From an archaeon (lineage in GTDB: Archaea > Asgardarchaeota > Thorarchaeia > Thorarchaeales > Thorarchaeaceae), in NCBI GenBank assembly GCA_024276825.1, contig JAJRWI010000010.1, forward strand, positions 62,001 to 126,000: 64,000 bases of DNA, given 5' to 3'. The number at the start of each line of letters is the position of its first letter. Position 1 is the stretch's first letter. A model generated the notes under the pieces. That model worked only from the letters and a program-made list of their open reading frames with translations, searched no databases and was not told where the DNA came from. A program made the position numbers and the translations under genes. This document shows, piece after piece, positions 8,823 through 17,642 of this stretch.

Positions 8823-10628
8823 TTGAGCAATTATGAAGCCAAGTTAGAAACAGCAAGAAAACTTGCAAATAGAGGCGAAAAGCACAAGGCAGCATCAATG
8901 ATCAACGAGATTGCAAGTTCTTTGGCTAATGAAGGAAACTATCAAGAGGCTGCCAAGTATTACGAAGAGGCTGCAATGCTATATAGGGATTCATACAGGG
9001 CAGACGAGTGTTTTGAGGCACTTGAGAATGCAACTCTTATGTTTGTCAGACTTGGATCAAACCCCGAAAATAATAGACAGATTGTGAGAATAAACAAGAT
9101 GGCGGCGGAGATTGCAAATATCGCCACGGAATACAAGACTGCGGCAAACTTTCTGTTCAGAGCAGTAGACTTTGCAAGTTCAGAGGAGGAGAAGACTGCA
9201 CTGCAGATAAAGGCCATTGATGCACTTGAAAAACTAGCTGATCTTCGAGAGGAGGAGGGCGATTTCGACGAGGCAATCTCGCTTCTGAAAAAAGTCGGGC
9301 GGTTGTACTTCACAATTGGTGATGATGAGCTGGGCGAGAGAATATATGAAAGGGCCATAAAGCTTGCATTCAGGTGGTCACAACGAGCCAAGGAGGAAGG
9401 AGATCTCCTTTCTGCGGGAAATGCTTTGGCTGAAGCTGCACAGATCATGCAGACAAAAGGGGAAGCCCCAGAAGCACCAAGAATCATGATGGAGGCTGGA
9501 GAGCTCTATACTCAAGCCGGGCTGTATGAGAAGGCAGGCAACATCTATGATGCTGCACAGGAGGCATACAAACTTGAGAGAAACACGTCAGCACGGAGAA
9601 AGGCAATGGTTCTTGCAGCCGAGTCATACCTGAAGATGGAGGGAAAACCAGAGGTAATTGCTCCACTTCTTATGAAAGCAGGTGCCTTGTTCAAAGAACT
9701 TAGCAATGTCAAATCTAAGTGGGCGTATAAGAGGGCCAGCGAACTCTTTGAACAGTTGGCTAACAAGTCTGCAAAAGAGGGTGACATCGAGTCTGAAAAA
9801 ATGTATTTGCGATACATGGCAATGTCACTAAAGGAATGGGGGAGAACTGATGAAGCAAATCAGGTGTACCAAGAAGTGATTGATTATTTTCTCTCTCAAG
9901 CAGAGAAAGAGAAGAGGGAGGGCAACAAGGAACTTCATGCCCTATCGTTAGAAGAAGTGTATGATGTGCTGCTTGAAGCTGGAAGAGAGGAGGAAGCAAA
10001 GAGATATCTGGAGCAGGCTGTTGATATCTATGTTGAACTCGCTGAGGAGATGATAGAAGCACAGCAGTTTGATGAGGCGTCCAAGTATTACAGTAAGGCT
10101 GCATCTTGTGCAGAAAGACTCGGAGACATGTCAAGGACTCCAGAACTGTATCAGCAGGCAAGTGATTATGCAATTAAGGCTGCAGAGTTCTACAAGGAAA
10201 TCGGAGTGGATGAACTGTCGGTCCTCTGGACACGAACCGCGGCCCAAGAAGCATTAAAGACTGAGAGGCTTGAGATGATTGACAGGGCAATTAGGCTCCT
10301 TGGCGAGTCTGCAAAGAAGTTTGAAGAGATGAACGAGGTCAATGATTCCTTTGGAGACCTATTCACTCTTTTTGAAACTCTGTTTCTCTATTATCCAGAT
10401 AGAGAGGATGAAATTCATAGTATCTTGAAGAGTCTTGATCGAGTGGCAATGATGACACGAGATGATGCTAACATCGTGCTGGCATCGATTGCACATCATC
10501 TCAATAAGGGCAATCACATCGGAGCCCTGATGTTGTATCAAGAGAATGAAGAGGACCTTTTGGACAAACATGACCAAATACGCGCCCTCATTGCGCAGTC
10601 AAAACGAGTGCGTGCAGAAAAATGGTGA
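8823..10628 (+). CDS. TPR protein, alpha-SNAP-like
   Basis: 601 residues, TTG start. Nearly the whole protein is helical repeats of the TPR type, with aromatic/alanine patterns such as YQEAAKYYEEAAMLYRDS, DEAISLLKKVGRLYF and FDEASKYYSKAASCAERLG. The first half most resembles alpha-SNAP, the eukaryotic adaptor that brings the ATPase NSF to SNARE complexes; that is a fold-level resemblance, and general TPR scaffolding is equally possible. No signal peptide or membrane segment, so cytoplasmic. Next to a longin/roadblock-like gene on the other strand, which makes a trafficking-related pair tempting but unproven. Confidence 0.8.
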   Translation: MSNYEAKLETARKLANRGEKHKAASMINEIASSLANEGNYQEAAKYYEEAAMLYRDSYRADECFEALENATLMFVRLGSNPENNRQIVRINKMAAEIANIATEYKTAANFLFRAVDFASSEEEKTALQIKAIDALEKLADLREEEGDFDEAISLLKKVGRLYFTIGDDELGERIYERAIKLAFRWSQRAKEEGDLLSAGNALAEAAQIMQTKGEAPEAPRIMMEAGELYTQAGLYEKAGNIYDAAQEAYKLERNTSARRKAMVLAAESYLKMEGKPEVIAPLLMKAGALFKELSNVKSKWAYKRASELFEQLANKSAKEGDIESEKMYLRYMAMSLKEWGRTDEANQVYQEVIDYFLSQAEKEKREGNKELHALSLEEVYDVLLEAGREEEAKRYLEQAVDIYVELAEEMIEAQQFDEASKYYSKAASCAERLGDMSRTPELYQQASDYAIKAAEFYKEIGVDELSVLWTRTAAQEALKTERLEMIDRAIRLLGESAKKFEEMNEVNDSFGDLFTLFETLFLYYPDREDEIHSILKSLDRVAMMTRDDANIVLASIAHHLNKGNHIGALMLYQENEEDLLDKHDQIRALIAQSKRVRAEKW

Positions 10629-10656
10629 GAACCTAGTGTTGGTTTCCCAGATAATC

Positions 10657-11211
10657 TTACATATGACCAGCCATTTTCTCCCTGAGCATTCGATATTTTT
10701 CGCGAAAGACACCCCATATCTTCTGTCTGGTTGAAGTGGGACCAACAGTGTGTAATGGGCATTGATCACCAAGAGGACATTCGTCCTTGAACCCTCCATA
10801 ATCATGTAGCGCCTCTGGCAGGACCTTATTGATCAGGTAAGCCTCTAGCTTTTTGGTGTCCTCTCCAGTTATCAAAGACCAGTCAATTGATTTGAATGGC
10901 TCTGTCTGGAGAGCTTTATTTACAGCCTCGAATACTACATCAGCCATTTCAGGAACATCAGCACTTAGGCCCACTACAATAGTATGATTGCCGGGAAAAG
11001 TCTTAGAGAATCGCATATCAGTGGATCCCATTTTAACAGCTTGAAGAAACAGACCCTCAGACAGTGTTGGGGGAATTGTTTCAATAGCAGAAAGAAGTCC
11101 TGTTAATAATTCAGGGTTTGCAAAAGCAGCCTTACAGAAGGTCCCATAACACTTACTATAAATAGGAAGTCCCGCCGTGGTATAAATCATTAGATACTCA
11201 AGTTTTGGCAT
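10657..11211 (-). CDS. Longin/roadblock-like domain protein with Cys-rich tail, unknown
   Basis: 184 residues. The N-terminal ~105 residues have the order expected for a longin or roadblock alpha/beta domain: a strand LEYLMIYTTAGLPIYSK, a long helix LLTGLLSAIETIPP, then strands FLQAVKMGS, DMRFSKTF and HTIVVGLS, and a closing helix. Asgard archaea encode many such proteins, which in eukaryotes serve small GTPases and vesicle adaptors. The C-terminal part holds CPLGDQCPLH, a possible metal site. No small GTPase is in the window. Fold call is inference from pattern. Confidence 0.6.
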   Translation of the reverse strand: MPKLEYLMIYTTAGLPIYSKCYGTFCKAAFANPELLTGLLSAIETIPPTLSEGLFLQAVKMGSTDMRFSKTFPGNHTIVVGLSADVPEMADVVFEAVNKALQTEPFKSIDWSLITGEDTKKLEAYLINKVLPEALHDYGGFKDECPLGDQCPLHTVGPTSTRQKIWGVFREKYRMLREKMAGHM

Positions 11212-11355
11212 TATTAATCATCATCCTTTGATTCAACACCACATGTCCGATTTAAGTTAATTCTTTTGATGAATTCTGTGAACTTGGTATATTCCAATAG
11301 TATTATTTTCAATTTGCCACTCCAGAATCTATGATTGAATGAGGTGGGCAGAGCA

Positions 11356-11775
11356 ATGACAACCCATCATGCAAAAATTCAGATTCAGACAAGAGGGGAC
11401 TGTGATATGATAGATATCACTGAGAGGGTTGAAGACATCATCAGTAAGAGTGGAATGAGTTCGGGAGTCTGTACTGTTTTCTGTCAGGGTTCCACGGGAT
11501 CGATTATCACAATCGAGTATGAAGAGGGGCTTCTAAAGGACTTCCCGGACGCAATGGAGCGCATTGCACCGCGGGGCACAACTTACGAGCACCATCTCAG
11601 GTGGCATGATGGAAACGGTCATTCCCATATAAGGGCCTCAATTATTGGACCCAGTCTCACAATCCCATTTGTAAATGGAGAACTCACACTGGGCACTTGG
11701 CAGCAGGTCACCTTTGTTGATTTTGACAATAAGCCAAGAATGAGGACTATCCATGTGATGCTGGTTGGTGAGTAG
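11356..11775 (+). CDS. yjbQ: YjbQ/UPF0047 family protein (secondary thiamine-phosphate synthase type)
   Basis: 139 residues, full family length. Diagnostic motif is GHSHIRASIIGPSLTIPFVNGELTLGTWQQ, holding the metal/phosphate-binding histidines and the GTWQQ strand, with VDFDNKPR after it. The family forms trimers and has weak thiamine-phosphate synthase activity in E. coli; the real role is unsettled. An upstream TTG at 11335 is open, but ATG 11356 has GAGGTGGG eight bases ahead and fits the family start. Confidence 0.92.
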   Translation: MTTHHAKIQIQTRGDCDMIDITERVEDIISKSGMSSGVCTVFCQGSTGSIITIEYEEGLLKDFPDAMERIAPRGTTYEHHLRWHDGNGHSHIRASIIGPSLTIPFVNGELTLGTWQQVTFVDFDNKPRMRTIHVMLVGE

Positions 11776-12042
11776 TTAGAAACGACTTGTTTCAATGTCC
11801 CATGATAAAGGCGGTGCAACCTTACTGGAGGGGGATGAGTTTCTTATCTTCAGGGCCAAATAATGAATTCTTAGGGCTCTGCGAAGCCGGTGAAGTTCAA
11901 AGGGAATATTCCAGCCAGGAGGACTATTTCTATAGCTGAAGGAGTCGCAGAAGTTTCTGATTGTTTCAATCTCCCGTTTCACCTGTGCCTTGATATCTTC
12001 AATATCGCGATCGATTGTTGGGGAAAGAGGCCCATCATTCAT
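11776..12042 (-). CDS. Small conserved-looking protein after nob1, unknown
   Basis: 88 residues from ATG 12042 (GAGGA upstream; an ORF start at 12060 is also open). Charged helical N-terminus DRDIEDIKAQVKREIETI, then PPGWNIPFELHRLRRALRIHYLALKI. No family recognised. It is the third gene of the apparent nadK-nob1 operon (64 bases after nob1), so a role in ribosome maturation or RNA binding is possible. Its stop is directly against the stop of yjbQ. Confidence 0.6.
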   Translation of the reverse strand: MNDGPLSPTIDRDIEDIKAQVKREIETIRNFCDSFSYRNSPPGWNIPFELHRLRRALRIHYLALKIRNSSPSSKVAPPLSWDIETSRF

Positions 12043-12106
12043 CCTTATCTTCCTCGACAAAAAGCTATCTCAATCTCAACAAATAACTAGGAGTATTACA
12101 TTGGTA

Positions 12107-12625
12107 TTACTTCCTGAGTTGGCGCCTATTGCGAACTCTTCTATGCATCAGTGTACCACACACAGGGCACTCCAAGGATTCGGGGGGCATGGTTTCAATA
12201 TGTCCGCATGCTGGACAAACAAGGCCCCAGCGTCTGCGATCCCTCATTCTGTCAGCGGGATCTAAAATTCCAAGTCCCAGATGGCTTGCAGTGTTGAGCA
12301 CTGCAATGTCCGTTGAAACCACAATGACCTGTTGGTCTTGTTCAACATTATCAAGAGCAATGGCAATCAGTTCTATGTCATTGGCTGAAAGAACCGTGAT
12401 GTCTCCTGTTTCTTTGGCCGCTGTCTTGGTCCTCTTGATGCTCTGGGAGGAGGGTAAGTCAGTCTTAAGACGTCCAATACTGATCAGGGTCTCCGCTCTT
12501 GACCTACTGGGACGATTATGAATTTCATCCATGATATTCTCAGTTGTCAGTAAATTATATTCAGGGTTCTTATCGGGCCAGTTCGAAAACAGAACTCCAG
12601 CATCGACAACAAAAAGATGTTTCAT
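12107..12625 (-). CDS. nob1: rRNA maturation endonuclease Nob1
   Basis: 172 residues. PIN-domain nuclease that cuts the 3' end of 16S/18S rRNA precursor. The acidic metal ligands are visible: Asp8 (FVVDAG), Glu34 (IMDEI), Asp83 (SANDIELIAIA) and Asp106 (STDIAVLN). A zinc ribbon follows with CPAC at 137-140 and CPVC at 153-156, then a basic tail RRVRNRRQLRK. Complete by family standards. It starts eight bases after the NAD kinase stop, so they form an operon, with the small 88-residue protein downstream. Confidence 0.95.
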   Translation of the reverse strand: MKHLFVVDAGVLFSNWPDKNPEYNLLTTENIMDEIHNRPSRSRAETLISIGRLKTDLPSSQSIKRTKTAAKETGDITVLSANDIELIAIALDNVEQDQQVIVVSTDIAVLNTASHLGLGILDPADRMRDRRRWGLVCPACGHIETMPPESLECPVCGTLMHRRVRNRRQLRK

Positions 12626-12633
12626 AAATATCC

Positions 12634-13539
12634 CTACAGAGTTCTGGGTATAAGTCGTGTGTTGATGCGATCCCAGTAGTTGTCATATAGACGTATGAAT
12701 CGTGTCACCCCTTCAGCTTTTCGCATCCATACGATCTCTCTGGGTTCAACGGGATGGTGAGTCTGACCATCGACAACAGCAAGACCGGGAGCATCCGGCT
12801 TGACAAGCTCCAGCTCAACGACACTTGTGTCTGGGATGACCAGTGATTTCAGTTCGAACCGTGGGGGACATACAGGAACAAAGATCAGGCCCTTCACATC
12901 AGGAGCAAGAATAGAGCCCCCTGCAGCAAGAGCATAAGCAGAAGAGCCGCAGGGCGTTGCGACCATTGCACCGTCGGCACGCCCAAAATCAACTCTTACA
13001 CCATCGATATAGACTCGAAATGTGAGAAGGCGACCCGGGACTCTAGACACCACATAGACCTCATTCAGGGCGTCCTCAAAGGTCCTATCGCCAACCCCAG
13101 AGGCAAGATTAACATTTCTCACAATAATGCAGTCATTGGCGATAATTCGCTTCAATGCGCTGATTGCAGTGGTTGTACTACTCTCAGTGAGAAAGCCCAC
13201 AGTCCCCCTGTTAACACAGAAGAGAGGCGTTTCTCGATTCTTCAGTTTGGACAATGTGTAGAGAATCGTGCCGTCGCCGCCGATGGTTATTACAAAATCA
13301 ACATCAAAGTCTTCAATGTTGGTGGATTCAGCCCTCGAGTGCAGGAGGTTGCATGATCCCGAGTCGACAATCACTTCAATGTCATTGTCCAAAAGAAAGC
13401 CCGCAATCCGGTCAGCAATCTTTTCTATCTCTGTACGGCCGAGTCTACATACCAGACCCACTCTTCGTTTGTCGCTCAGGATTGTAGGGTTGTCCTCGAT
13501 CACCTTACGGACACATCCAGATATAAGGAGGTTATACAT
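12634..13539 (-). CDS. nadK: NAD kinase (ATP/polyphosphate NAD kinase)
   Basis: Phosphorylates NAD to NADP. 301 residues as drawn. The hallmark GGDG is at 87-90 (FVITIGGDGTILYTL), followed by NRGTVGFLTE and the substrate-loop ATPCGSSAYALAAGGSIL. The N-terminus is uncertain: the conserved strand RRVGLVCRL begins near residue 25, and a GTG at 13506 preceded by GGATGTG is an alternative start. First gene of the nadK-nob1 operon. Confidence 0.94.
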   Translation of the reverse strand: MYNLLISGCVRKVIEDNPTILSDKRRVGLVCRLGRTEIEKIADRIAGFLLDNDIEVIVDSGSCNLLHSRAESTNIEDFDVDFVITIGGDGTILYTLSKLKNRETPLFCVNRGTVGFLTESSTTTAISALKRIIANDCIIVRNVNLASGVGDRTFEDALNEVYVVSRVPGRLLTFRVYIDGVRVDFGRADGAMVATPCGSSAYALAAGGSILAPDVKGLIFVPVCPPRFELKSLVIPDTSVVELELVKPDAPGLAVVDGQTHHPVEPREIVWMRKAEGVTRFIRLYDNYWDRINTRLIPRTL

Positions 13540-13590
13540 CTGTTGAAGAGAAATACTATGTTTTAGATATTGTGATGTTGTTTTTCAAAA

Positions 13591-13600
13591 AGTATATCTT
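13591..13600 (+). promoter_or_regulatory. TATA box for aIF5A
   Basis: AGTATATCTT preceded by a purine-rich CAAAAA stretch that could act as BRE. It lies about 60 bases before the TTG start of aIF5A, so transcription would begin near 13620-13626, close to a TTGCAG/CTGCAA inverted repeat at 13616-13635. Confidence 0.55.
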
Positions 13601-13658
13601 TAAGTCGGTTCCTGTTTGCAGGAGCAAGTCTGCAACAAGTAGAATACTGGTGATATAA

Positions 13659-14063
13659 TTGAGCATCAAGAAGACAGTTGTTAAGACACTGAAACCGGGT
13701 AGCTATTTCATAATTGAAGACGAGCCTTGTAAAGTCGTTAGCATTGAAAAGTCAAAGCCAGGAAAGCATGGGGCTGCAAAGGCCAATATAACCGCAATTG
13801 GGTTCTTTACTGGCAGAAAACGCAATGTGATCATGCCTGCTGACAGAATGGTCGATGTGCCGGTCATCGATAAGAGAAGTGCCACAATTATTGCTGTGAT
13901 GGATGATAACCTCAGCCTGATGGATTCTGAAACATACGAGACCTATGATGTCCCCAAGCCTGCTGATGAGGAGATTGCATCCAAGATCGAGCTGAATGCA
14001 ACAGTTGAGGTATGGGAGGTCATGGGTAGAAAAGTCATCGTTCGTGTAAAGAGCGGGGAATAA
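13659..14063 (+). CDS. eif5A: Translation initiation/elongation factor aIF5A
   Basis: 134 residues. Helps ribosomes through proline-rich stretches. The hypusine-accepting lysine is in KPGKHGAAKA (about Lys36), the exact archaeal/eukaryotic form. An SH3-like N-terminal domain and an OB-fold C-terminal domain (VWEVMGRKVIVRV) are both present. Start is TTG with GGTGAT just upstream. Deoxyhypusine synthase is not in the window. An Lrp regulator follows 67 bases later on the same strand. Confidence 0.97.
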   Translation: MSIKKTVVKTLKPGSYFIIEDEPCKVVSIEKSKPGKHGAAKANITAIGFFTGRKRNVIMPADRMVDVPVIDKRSATIIAVMDDNLSLMDSETYETYDVPKPADEEIASKIELNATVEVWEVMGRKVIVRVKSGE

Positions 14064-14130
14064 GCCCCCTTATGAGCCCAAGCCAAACAATTTATCACTT
14101 GCCTGAACGAAAGTCCATCTGGAGATATCG

Positions 14131-14604
14131 GTGGGCTCAGAAAAGAAGATTGATTCAAAGGACAGAAAAATTATCGAGATTCTTCTTAATGATGCTGAGA
14201 GTTCACTCAGAAAGATTGCAAGGGAAGTTTCGCTTAGCCCAAGTTCTATCCGAAATCGCATCCTTCGGCTCAAGGAGATAGGAGTGATCAAGAAATTTAC
14301 AATCTCTCTTGATTATTATAAACTGGGTTATAGTATTCAGGTCATCATCATGCTCACGTGTAAAACAGGATTCTCAGAGTCAGTCTATTCTCGTCTTAAA
14401 AAGATCCCGCAGGTCCATGATATATTCTGGACCACAGGTCCGGCCAACTTCCTAATTCTGGTAAGAGTTGCAGACATGAATGAACTAACACAACTCATCA
14501 CCGGAAAATTGGAGCACACCGAAGGTATTGAGAAAATCGAAACAATGTTTCTTATGCCCAGAACCGAATGTAAAAAGAGAGATGGTGCGGAGGGCGAGAT
14601 TTGA
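14131..14604 (+). CDS. Lrp/AsnC family transcriptional regulator
   Basis: 157 residues, GTG start. N-terminal helix-turn-helix (DSKDRKIIEILLNDAESSLRKIAREVSLSPSSIRNRILRLKE split over residues ~8-50) with VIKKFTISLDYYKLGY linker and a RAM-type ligand domain (FWTTGPANFLILVRVADMNEL). Usually senses amino acids. Its last seven codons run through the 3' end of the tRNA-Leu gene on the other strand, so the tail RDGAEGEI is encoded by antisense tRNA sequence. Confidence 0.9.
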   Translation: MGSEKKIDSKDRKIIEILLNDAESSLRKIAREVSLSPSSIRNRILRLKEIGVIKKFTISLDYYKLGYSIQVIIMLTCKTGFSESVYSRLKKIPQVHDIFWTTGPANFLILVRVADMNELTQLITGKLEHTEGIEKIETMFLMPRTECKKRDGAEGEI

Positions 14605-14670
14605 ACTCGCGAACTCCTACGAGACAGGGACCTGAACCCTGCGCCTTTGACCTGGCTTGGCAACCTCCGC
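14583..14670 (-). tRNA. tRNA-Leu (anticodon CAG), CCA encoded
   Basis: Folds as a class II tRNA. Acceptor GCGGAGG pairs with CCTCCGC, followed by A and an encoded CCA. The anticodon loop TTCAGGT gives CAG. The variable arm is long (CTCGTAGGAGTTC) as expected for leucine, the T-arm is GCGAG-TTCAAAT-CTCGC, and G15 is present, the site of archaeosine. No intron. Overlaps the 3' end of the Lrp gene by 22 bases in antisense. Confidence 0.95.
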
Positions 14671-14785
14671 TATATAGATGCCATATGTGTTGACTAGAGG
14701 TCTGGTTCTCAAGAAATTAATATCTCTTTCCATGAGTCATTTATCTATAGGTGATGATGGAAAGCTCGAAGCTGAAGTTTACTTC

Positions 14786-15261
14786 TCAGTTCAGACGATC
14801 AATGATGGTAAACACTTCATTAGTATGACTGCGAACTTTCACGCCATCCCAGACCTCACTATTTTCCAATCAAGATTAATAATAAAAGTCGCTTTTACAC
14901 TGCTCATATACTCACGAACCATGAACTTCTTTTTGCCCCAGACACCGTACATCTGTTGTATGGTGGTTTCTTTATCCGAGAGAAGCATGATTTTAAGCTT
15001 CTTCGCCTCGATGAAGTTCTGGTGCGACCAGAGGCTGTCCTTGCTGACACCAAGAATGATAGTGTTCTTCTTCTCGAATTGTGGCTTAAGGTTGGTAAAG
15101 TCCTTGGCCTCCATAGTACAGCCTGGAGTCTTGTCCTTTGGATAAAAATAGAGCACGACATACTTTCCTCTGATGTCCTTCAGGCAGGTTTCTTCACCAT
15201 TGCTGTCAGAAAGGCAGAAGTCAGGCGCCTGATCACCTTCACTCAATATTGTGTTTTTCAA
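14786..15261 (-). pseudogene. bcp: Peroxiredoxin, Bcp/PrxQ type, frameshifted near 14855
   Basis: Thiol peroxidase reducing hydroperoxides. Intact part shows EGDQAPDFCL, VVLYFYPKDKTPGCTMEAKDF with the peroxidatic Cys, and SVKATFIINLDWKIV. The reading frame then ends at 14839 with SGMA, but a -1 shift around 14853-14857 restores the expected family ending VWDGVKVRSHTNEVFTIIDRLN, stopping at 14786. One base seems lost after GTGAG. The start is likely TTG 15261 (GAGGT upstream) rather than ATG 15297, because the family begins at LSEGDQAP. Could be an assembly error or a true lesion. Confidence 0.82.
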
Positions 15262-15344
15262 AAAGAAACCTCGTGAAGGAGTGAAACATAACTTCAATCA
15301 CATAATGCAATTGACATAGAAACCTCAGCTCTGCATTTAATGAC

Positions 15345-15650
15345 CTATCTAGTAAAGTGTTGTTTGACCTGTGGAAGATTCAAGTAGACTAGAGTGATGA
15401 CGCACAGGATAATTCCTTCAAATGCAAGAAATGAAAGGGCGTACAGTGGAATACCAAGGATGTTTAGGAAGATGGCAAAATTCCATGCCGAAGGGTCATC
15501 GCGCATCATACCAAGAGCGGCCCAGAGTGCAAGTGCAGCTATAACAATTCCAACTGCAGACAAGGCGTCTTCCCAGACTGCAAGTCCAACGCCTGCCACA
15601 AATAGTCCAGTCAGTGCATTTGCAATCAATAGGAAAATTGCAATAGTCAC
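15345..15650 (-). CDS. Small multipass membrane protein, unknown
   Basis: 101 residues with a GTG start. Three to four hydrophobic segments: IAIFLLIANALTGLFVAGVG, AVGIVIAALALWAAL, FAIFLNILGIPLYAL and IILCVITLVYLNL, ending in a short charged tail. No family recognised. Stands alone between peroxiredoxin and the ECF transporter operon. Confidence 0.65.
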   Translation of the reverse strand: MTIAIFLLIANALTGLFVAGVGLAVWEDALSAVGIVIAALALWAALGMMRDDPSAWNFAIFLNILGIPLYALSFLAFEGIILCVITLVYLNLPQVKQHFTR

Positions 15651-15805
15651 CTCAAAAGGACGTTGAGTTGCCTGTGGTGTAGCTATTTACATAAGTAATC
15701 ACTTTAGTAGAAGTCGTGCGGGTGCTAAAGAGTATTCTGGTTTTTTCTCTGAAATGTTAAGATTCATAATTCAATTCTGGGCAAAGGAGTCGATGCTTAC
15801 GACTG

Positions 15806-16561
15806 TCAGCGAATTCCCTCATTGAATGATCTAATCAGATGTTTCAAGCCGCTCCAATCACCAATGTTATCTTTCACAATTTTCTGATCCATGGCCTCTT
15901 TGGTAGAGCCATCATAAACAATTCGACCATTTTCAATCACAGCCACCGAATCTGACCAGTTCTCAATAAAGAACCTGTTATGGGTGGTATAGAGAATTGT
16001 AACACCATCTTGTCTCATCTTATTGATTATCTCAATCATATTGGAAACCATCTTGAAGTCAAATCCAGTGAAGGGCTCATCAAGAATGAGAATGCTTGGC
16101 CGCATGGCGATGATTCCGGCCAGAGCTATTCTCTTTGCCTGTCCATGACTCAACTGATTGACGGGGCGCTCTTCATACCCTATCATGTCAACAATCTCTA
16201 GTGCCCATCTGACCCTCTCATCAATCTCAGACTTGGAGAGTCCCAGATTTCGCGGACCGAATGACACATCCTCCCAGACGGTTGGGGCAAAGAGTTGGTC
16301 ATTTGGGTTCTGAAACAGAAAGCCAATGTCCTGACGGATCTCCCAGAGATTCTCATGAGTGACCTCTCTCTCAAACACATGAATAGAACCAGATGTAGGC
16401 TCTAAAAGTCCGAGAATCAGCTTGAACAGTGTTGTCTTTCCAGACCCGTTCAGCCCAACAAGTACCTTCTGCTCGCCAATGTGAAGCTGCAGGCTCACGT
16501 CTTCCATTCTAAAGTCATCATAGCTGAAGAACACATGACTGACATCAATTGCGCAGGTCAT
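15806..16561 (-). CDS. cbiO: ECF-type cobalt/nickel transporter ATPase CbiO
   Basis: ABC ATPase driving metal uptake, 251 residues. Walker A GLNGSGKTT at 36-44, Q-loop FQNPNDQLF at 83-91 (with the ECF-typical DQLF), signature LSHGQ at 137-141 and Walker B ILILDE at 157-162 with H-loop TTH. Start ATG overlaps the cbiQ stop (ATGA), so translation is coupled. Last gene of cbiM-cbiN-cbiQ-cbiO. Confidence 0.94.
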   Translation of the reverse strand: MTCAIDVSHVFFSYDDFRMEDVSLQLHIGEQKVLVGLNGSGKTTLFKLILGLLEPTSGSIHVFEREVTHENLWEIRQDIGFLFQNPNDQLFAPTVWEDVSFGPRNLGLSKSEIDERVRWALEIVDMIGYEERPVNQLSHGQAKRIALAGIIAMRPSILILDEPFTGFDFKMVSNMIEIINKMRQDGVTILYTTHNRFFIENWSDSVAVIENGRIVYDGSTKEAMDQKIVKDNIGDWSGLKHLIRSFNEGIR

Positions 16562-17340
16562 ATTATTATCAACTCCAAATGCGGGATTAAGAATAACATG
16601 CTTAACACCAATACAGCTAGAAGTACCAGAAGAATCGCATCACTTCGTTTCACCCCAGTTTCGGAGATCATCGAGCCTTTTCCAAAACCGCGCAGCGCCA
16701 TTGCCTCATATACCACAATGCTACGATCAAACGCTCTATCAATTGTAGTCCCAACTAGGTTTCCAAGGGAGCGTATCTTTTGCCAGCGATTCCCAAGGTC
16801 ATAGCCACGAAGAATCTGGGCATTGTGCATCTGAGAGCGCTCCTCCATAAACAGAGGAATGAACCTTAGCATGATGAGCAGAGAACCAAGCATTGCAGTT
16901 GGTACCTGCAAGGTCTTAAGGGCACCAATGAACTCTGAGAGGGTCATATGTGAAAGGGTTGTGATGAAGATGAGGATTATTGTGATCATTCTCAAGGCAA
17001 GTAGAAGGCCGCGCTCAACACCCTCCTGAAAGACTGGGAGTGTGCCCCAAGGAAGGGATATTTGAAACAGAACAGTGGTGCCATAGATGAGTGGGATAAT
17101 CAGCAGCCATGCAAGGATTATCACTTCAATCTTTGAGATCAATGATAACACAGTGCCCCAGCGTGTTCGTGCCACGATTCCACCCATCACCACAATGCCC
17201 AGTATGAATAGCACATAGATCAGGGAGTTCTGAATTGAAACAAAGGCTGCAAGGAAAAAGGAGGAAACGAGCATTCCTGTAGATGAGAATAGGCTCCTCG
17301 ATGTTCTACCCTCAGAAAAGGGCAACAGGAATTTGCTCAT
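16558..17340 (-). CDS. cbiQ: ECF transporter transmembrane coupling protein CbiQ
   Basis: 260 residues, five or six membrane segments. Contains the family's coupling-helix motif region (LRGYDLGNRWQKIRSLGNLVGTTIDRAFDRS..YEAMALRGFG) whose AxRxRG-like repeats contact the ATPase. With CbiM and CbiO it forms the core of a group I ECF transporter for Co or Ni. Lies between cbiN and cbiO, four-base overlap with the latter. Confidence 0.92.
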   Translation of the reverse strand: MSKFLLPFSEGRTSRSLFSSTGMLVSSFFLAAFVSIQNSLIYVLFILGIVVMGGIVARTRWGTVLSLISKIEVIILAWLLIIPLIYGTTVLFQISLPWGTLPVFQEGVERGLLLALRMITIILIFITTLSHMTLSEFIGALKTLQVPTAMLGSLLIMLRFIPLFMEERSQMHNAQILRGYDLGNRWQKIRSLGNLVGTTIDRAFDRSIVVYEAMALRGFGKGSMISETGVKRSDAILLVLLAVLVLSMLFLIPHLELIII

Positions 17341-17354
17341 CTCATTTCACTCAT

Positions 17355-17642
17355 TTACTCTTTCCTCGCGGTGGCTTTGAAGAGAATCAGGCCTAGCACG
17401 AAGACCAAAAGAACTCCAATCACACCAGTGAAAAGTTCTACCATGGGGCCTTCACCCAGAAAAGCCCACATTCCTTCAAAGCCAGACTCTGGCTCAGACA
17501 CATTTGCAAACTCAAAGAACGCCCATTCAAAGCCATCGGGATTACTGGATGCAAGACCTCCAAGAATCACAATGGACAGGATGACGACAATTATCACAAT
17601 AGTGGGAACCACAAATTTGACAATATCCTCGCGCCGCATCAT
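17355..17642 (-). CDS. cbiN: CbiN-like PDGLE-domain small membrane protein
   Basis: 95 residues with a membrane segment at each end (VVPTIVIIVVILSIVILGGLAS and ELFTGVIGVLLVFVLGLILF). Between them is SSNPDGFEWAFFEFA, the PDGLE-type motif of CbiN-family accessory subunits. Acts with CbiM in metal capture. Directly downstream of cbiM (one-base junction). Confidence 0.85.
   Translation of the reverse strand: MMRREDIVKFVVPTIVIIVVILSIVILGGLASSNPDGFEWAFFEFANVSEPESGFEGMWAFLGEGPMVELFTGVIGVLLVFVLGLILFKATARKE

Noticed and set aside
14678..15145. 155-codon plus-strand ORF opposite the peroxiredoxin
   Set aside because: The minus strand encodes an obvious PrxQ; the plus ORF has no recognisable pattern.
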